A stretch of 41,665 bases of DNA from JANRIC01 sp033765345 (GTDB lineage: Bacteria > Bacteroidota > Bacteroidia > Cytophagales > Microscillaceae), in the NCBI GenBank assembly GCA_033765345.1, contig JANRIC010000127.1:1-41665 (forward strand), in the 5' to 3' direction. The position numbers were made by a program, and so were the translations under genes. The notes under the pieces are model-generated. The model was given only the letters and a program-made list of their open reading frames with translations. It ran no database searches and had not been told where the DNA came from. Positions 41,275 through 41,665 of this stretch are shown piece by piece (the first letter of the stretch is position 1; each line of letters starts with the position of its first letter).

Positions 41275-41381
41275 GATGATAGACTTTACGATAATTTACT
41301 GTAGTTTTTTGATCATCTAACCGAATATTCCCATTGAGGGCTTGGAGTTTTCAGTCCAAAGAAGCTCAAAATAATACAAAA

Positions 41382-41414
41382 AACCCGATATTTTTTTAAA
41401 AAAAATACCGGGTT
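41382..41414 (-). terminator. Terminator after the right-edge gene
   Basis: AACCCG-ATATTTTTTT (41382-41397) pairs with AAAAAAAATACCGGGTT (41398-41414) with one mismatch. Read in the minus direction the hairpin follows the partial gene by 65 bp. A second inverted repeat lies between them: ACTATGTAG (41431-41439) and CTACATAGT (41449-41457). Confidence 0.6.
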
Positions 41415-41478
41415 GTGGATTTTATGACTGACTATGTAGCTTATCTCTCTACATAGTTTGTAGCCCCTAAGACGCTTC

Positions 41479-41665
41479 TTATACCTTGATCCCCTTAATT
41501 TGCTTAAACTCGGCTGAATTGTTACCGTAGAGCGAGGATATATTTGCTTTCATACGCTGTGCTCGTTTGGATAAATCCTCAAACAGTGTTTTTCTTTTGT
41601 TTCTTGCCAGGGTAAGCGGGGCTAGTTTTGCATTGACGGTGCTGTTGAGGGTTTCTAGTTCGGCT
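41479..41665 (-). CDS. Partial CDS at right edge (C-terminus of helical protein)
   Basis: The last 61 codons of a minus-strand gene are visible, ending at TAA 41479-41481; the start lies beyond the window. The peptide reads 'AELETLNSTVNAKLAPLTLA', then 'RNKRKTLFEDLSKRAQRM', and ends 'SAEFKQIKGIKV'. The pattern of two helices followed by 'LYGNNSAEFKQIKGIKV' resembles the C-terminus of small helical Bacteroidota proteins of unknown function. A hairpin terminator follows downstream. The call rests on an open frame, charged-helix composition and terminator placement. Confidence 0.55.
   Translation of the reverse strand, partial: AELETLNSTVNAKLAPLTLARNKRKTLFEDLSKRAQRMKANISSLYGNNSAEFKQIKGIKV

Noticed and set aside
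41479..41665. Homology between the right-edge partial protein and the 21280 protein
   Set aside because: Both contain a 'DLS' segment after a helix, but the surrounding residues do not align well enough to claim a common family.
1..41665. tRNA and rRNA genes
   Set aside because: I looked for rRNA-like conserved blocks and cloverleaf-like sequences with TTCGAnnC arms in the intergenic regions and saw none; a short tRNA could still be missed by eye.

Overview
The window looks like a chromosomal segment of a Bacteroidota bacterium, most likely from the Cytophagales/Saprospirales side. I infer this from several things: a C-terminal type IX secretion sorting domain, an LruC-domain lipoprotein, a TonB receptor with an N-terminal carboxypeptidase-regulatory-like domain, signal peptides ending in 'AQ', the general lack of Shine-Dalgarno sequences, and a promoter matching the Bacteroidota TTG/TAnnTTTG form. 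I see no rRNA, tRNA, CRISPR array or recognisable transposase. Genus cannot be fixed from the sequence alone.

Layout. (1) Positions 391-7439, minus strand, hold a tight six-gene exopolysaccharide operon. In transcription order it encodes a CheY-like receiver, a receiver-sugar transferase fusion, a half-length TolC-like protein, a Wzc-like chain-length protein, a glycosyltransferase and a flippase. Together these give the priming, extension, flipping and export steps of Wzx-type polysaccharide assembly; the polymerase is not visible. (2) 7549-9582 is an LruC/DUF4114 lipoprotein. (3) 9959-14658 is a FIST sensor protein followed by a large hybrid histidine kinase with a C-terminal HPt domain. 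(4) 14655-17294 is a TonB-dependent receptor. (5) 17747-20734 is the glyoxylate shunt pair aceB-aceA. Upstream lies a promoter surrounded by two perfect 12-bp palindromes that look like an operator.

(6) 21870-27470 is the most unusual part. It is an array of seven small paralogous proteins (about 207-225 aa, one truncated) that carry a V(D/E)-x18-E-x-K pattern suggestive of a PD-(D/E)XK nuclease fold. A truncated class III adenylate cyclase sits among them. The gaps in the plus-strand part of the array contain remnants of the 3' end of such a cyclase gene. At five junctions the stop-codon region forms the same inverted repeat (arms of 6-8 bp, spacer always 12 nt), placed 9-14 nt before the next start codon, and one copy shows a compensatory base-pair change. 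The array therefore looks like cassettes built on a cyclase tail. I do not recognise it as a described system.

(7) 27605-35597 contains a DUF3592 membrane protein, a small secreted lipocalin-like protein, an RluA-type pseudouridine synthase, a TolC/HlyD export pair without its inner-membrane pump, gpsA and a TPR/membrane protein. (8) 35948-41665 contains a glycine-rich T9SS-secreted protein, an exported amidohydrolase, a DUF3303 protein, a LacI-type regulator and the 3' end of an unidentified gene running off the right edge.

Intergenic regions are rich in short repeats: 21-bp iterons at the left edge, a direct/inverted repeat cluster after aceA, a 42-bp tandem repeat before the paralogue array, and a 21-bp C-rich tandem repeat abutting the pseudouridine synthase start.
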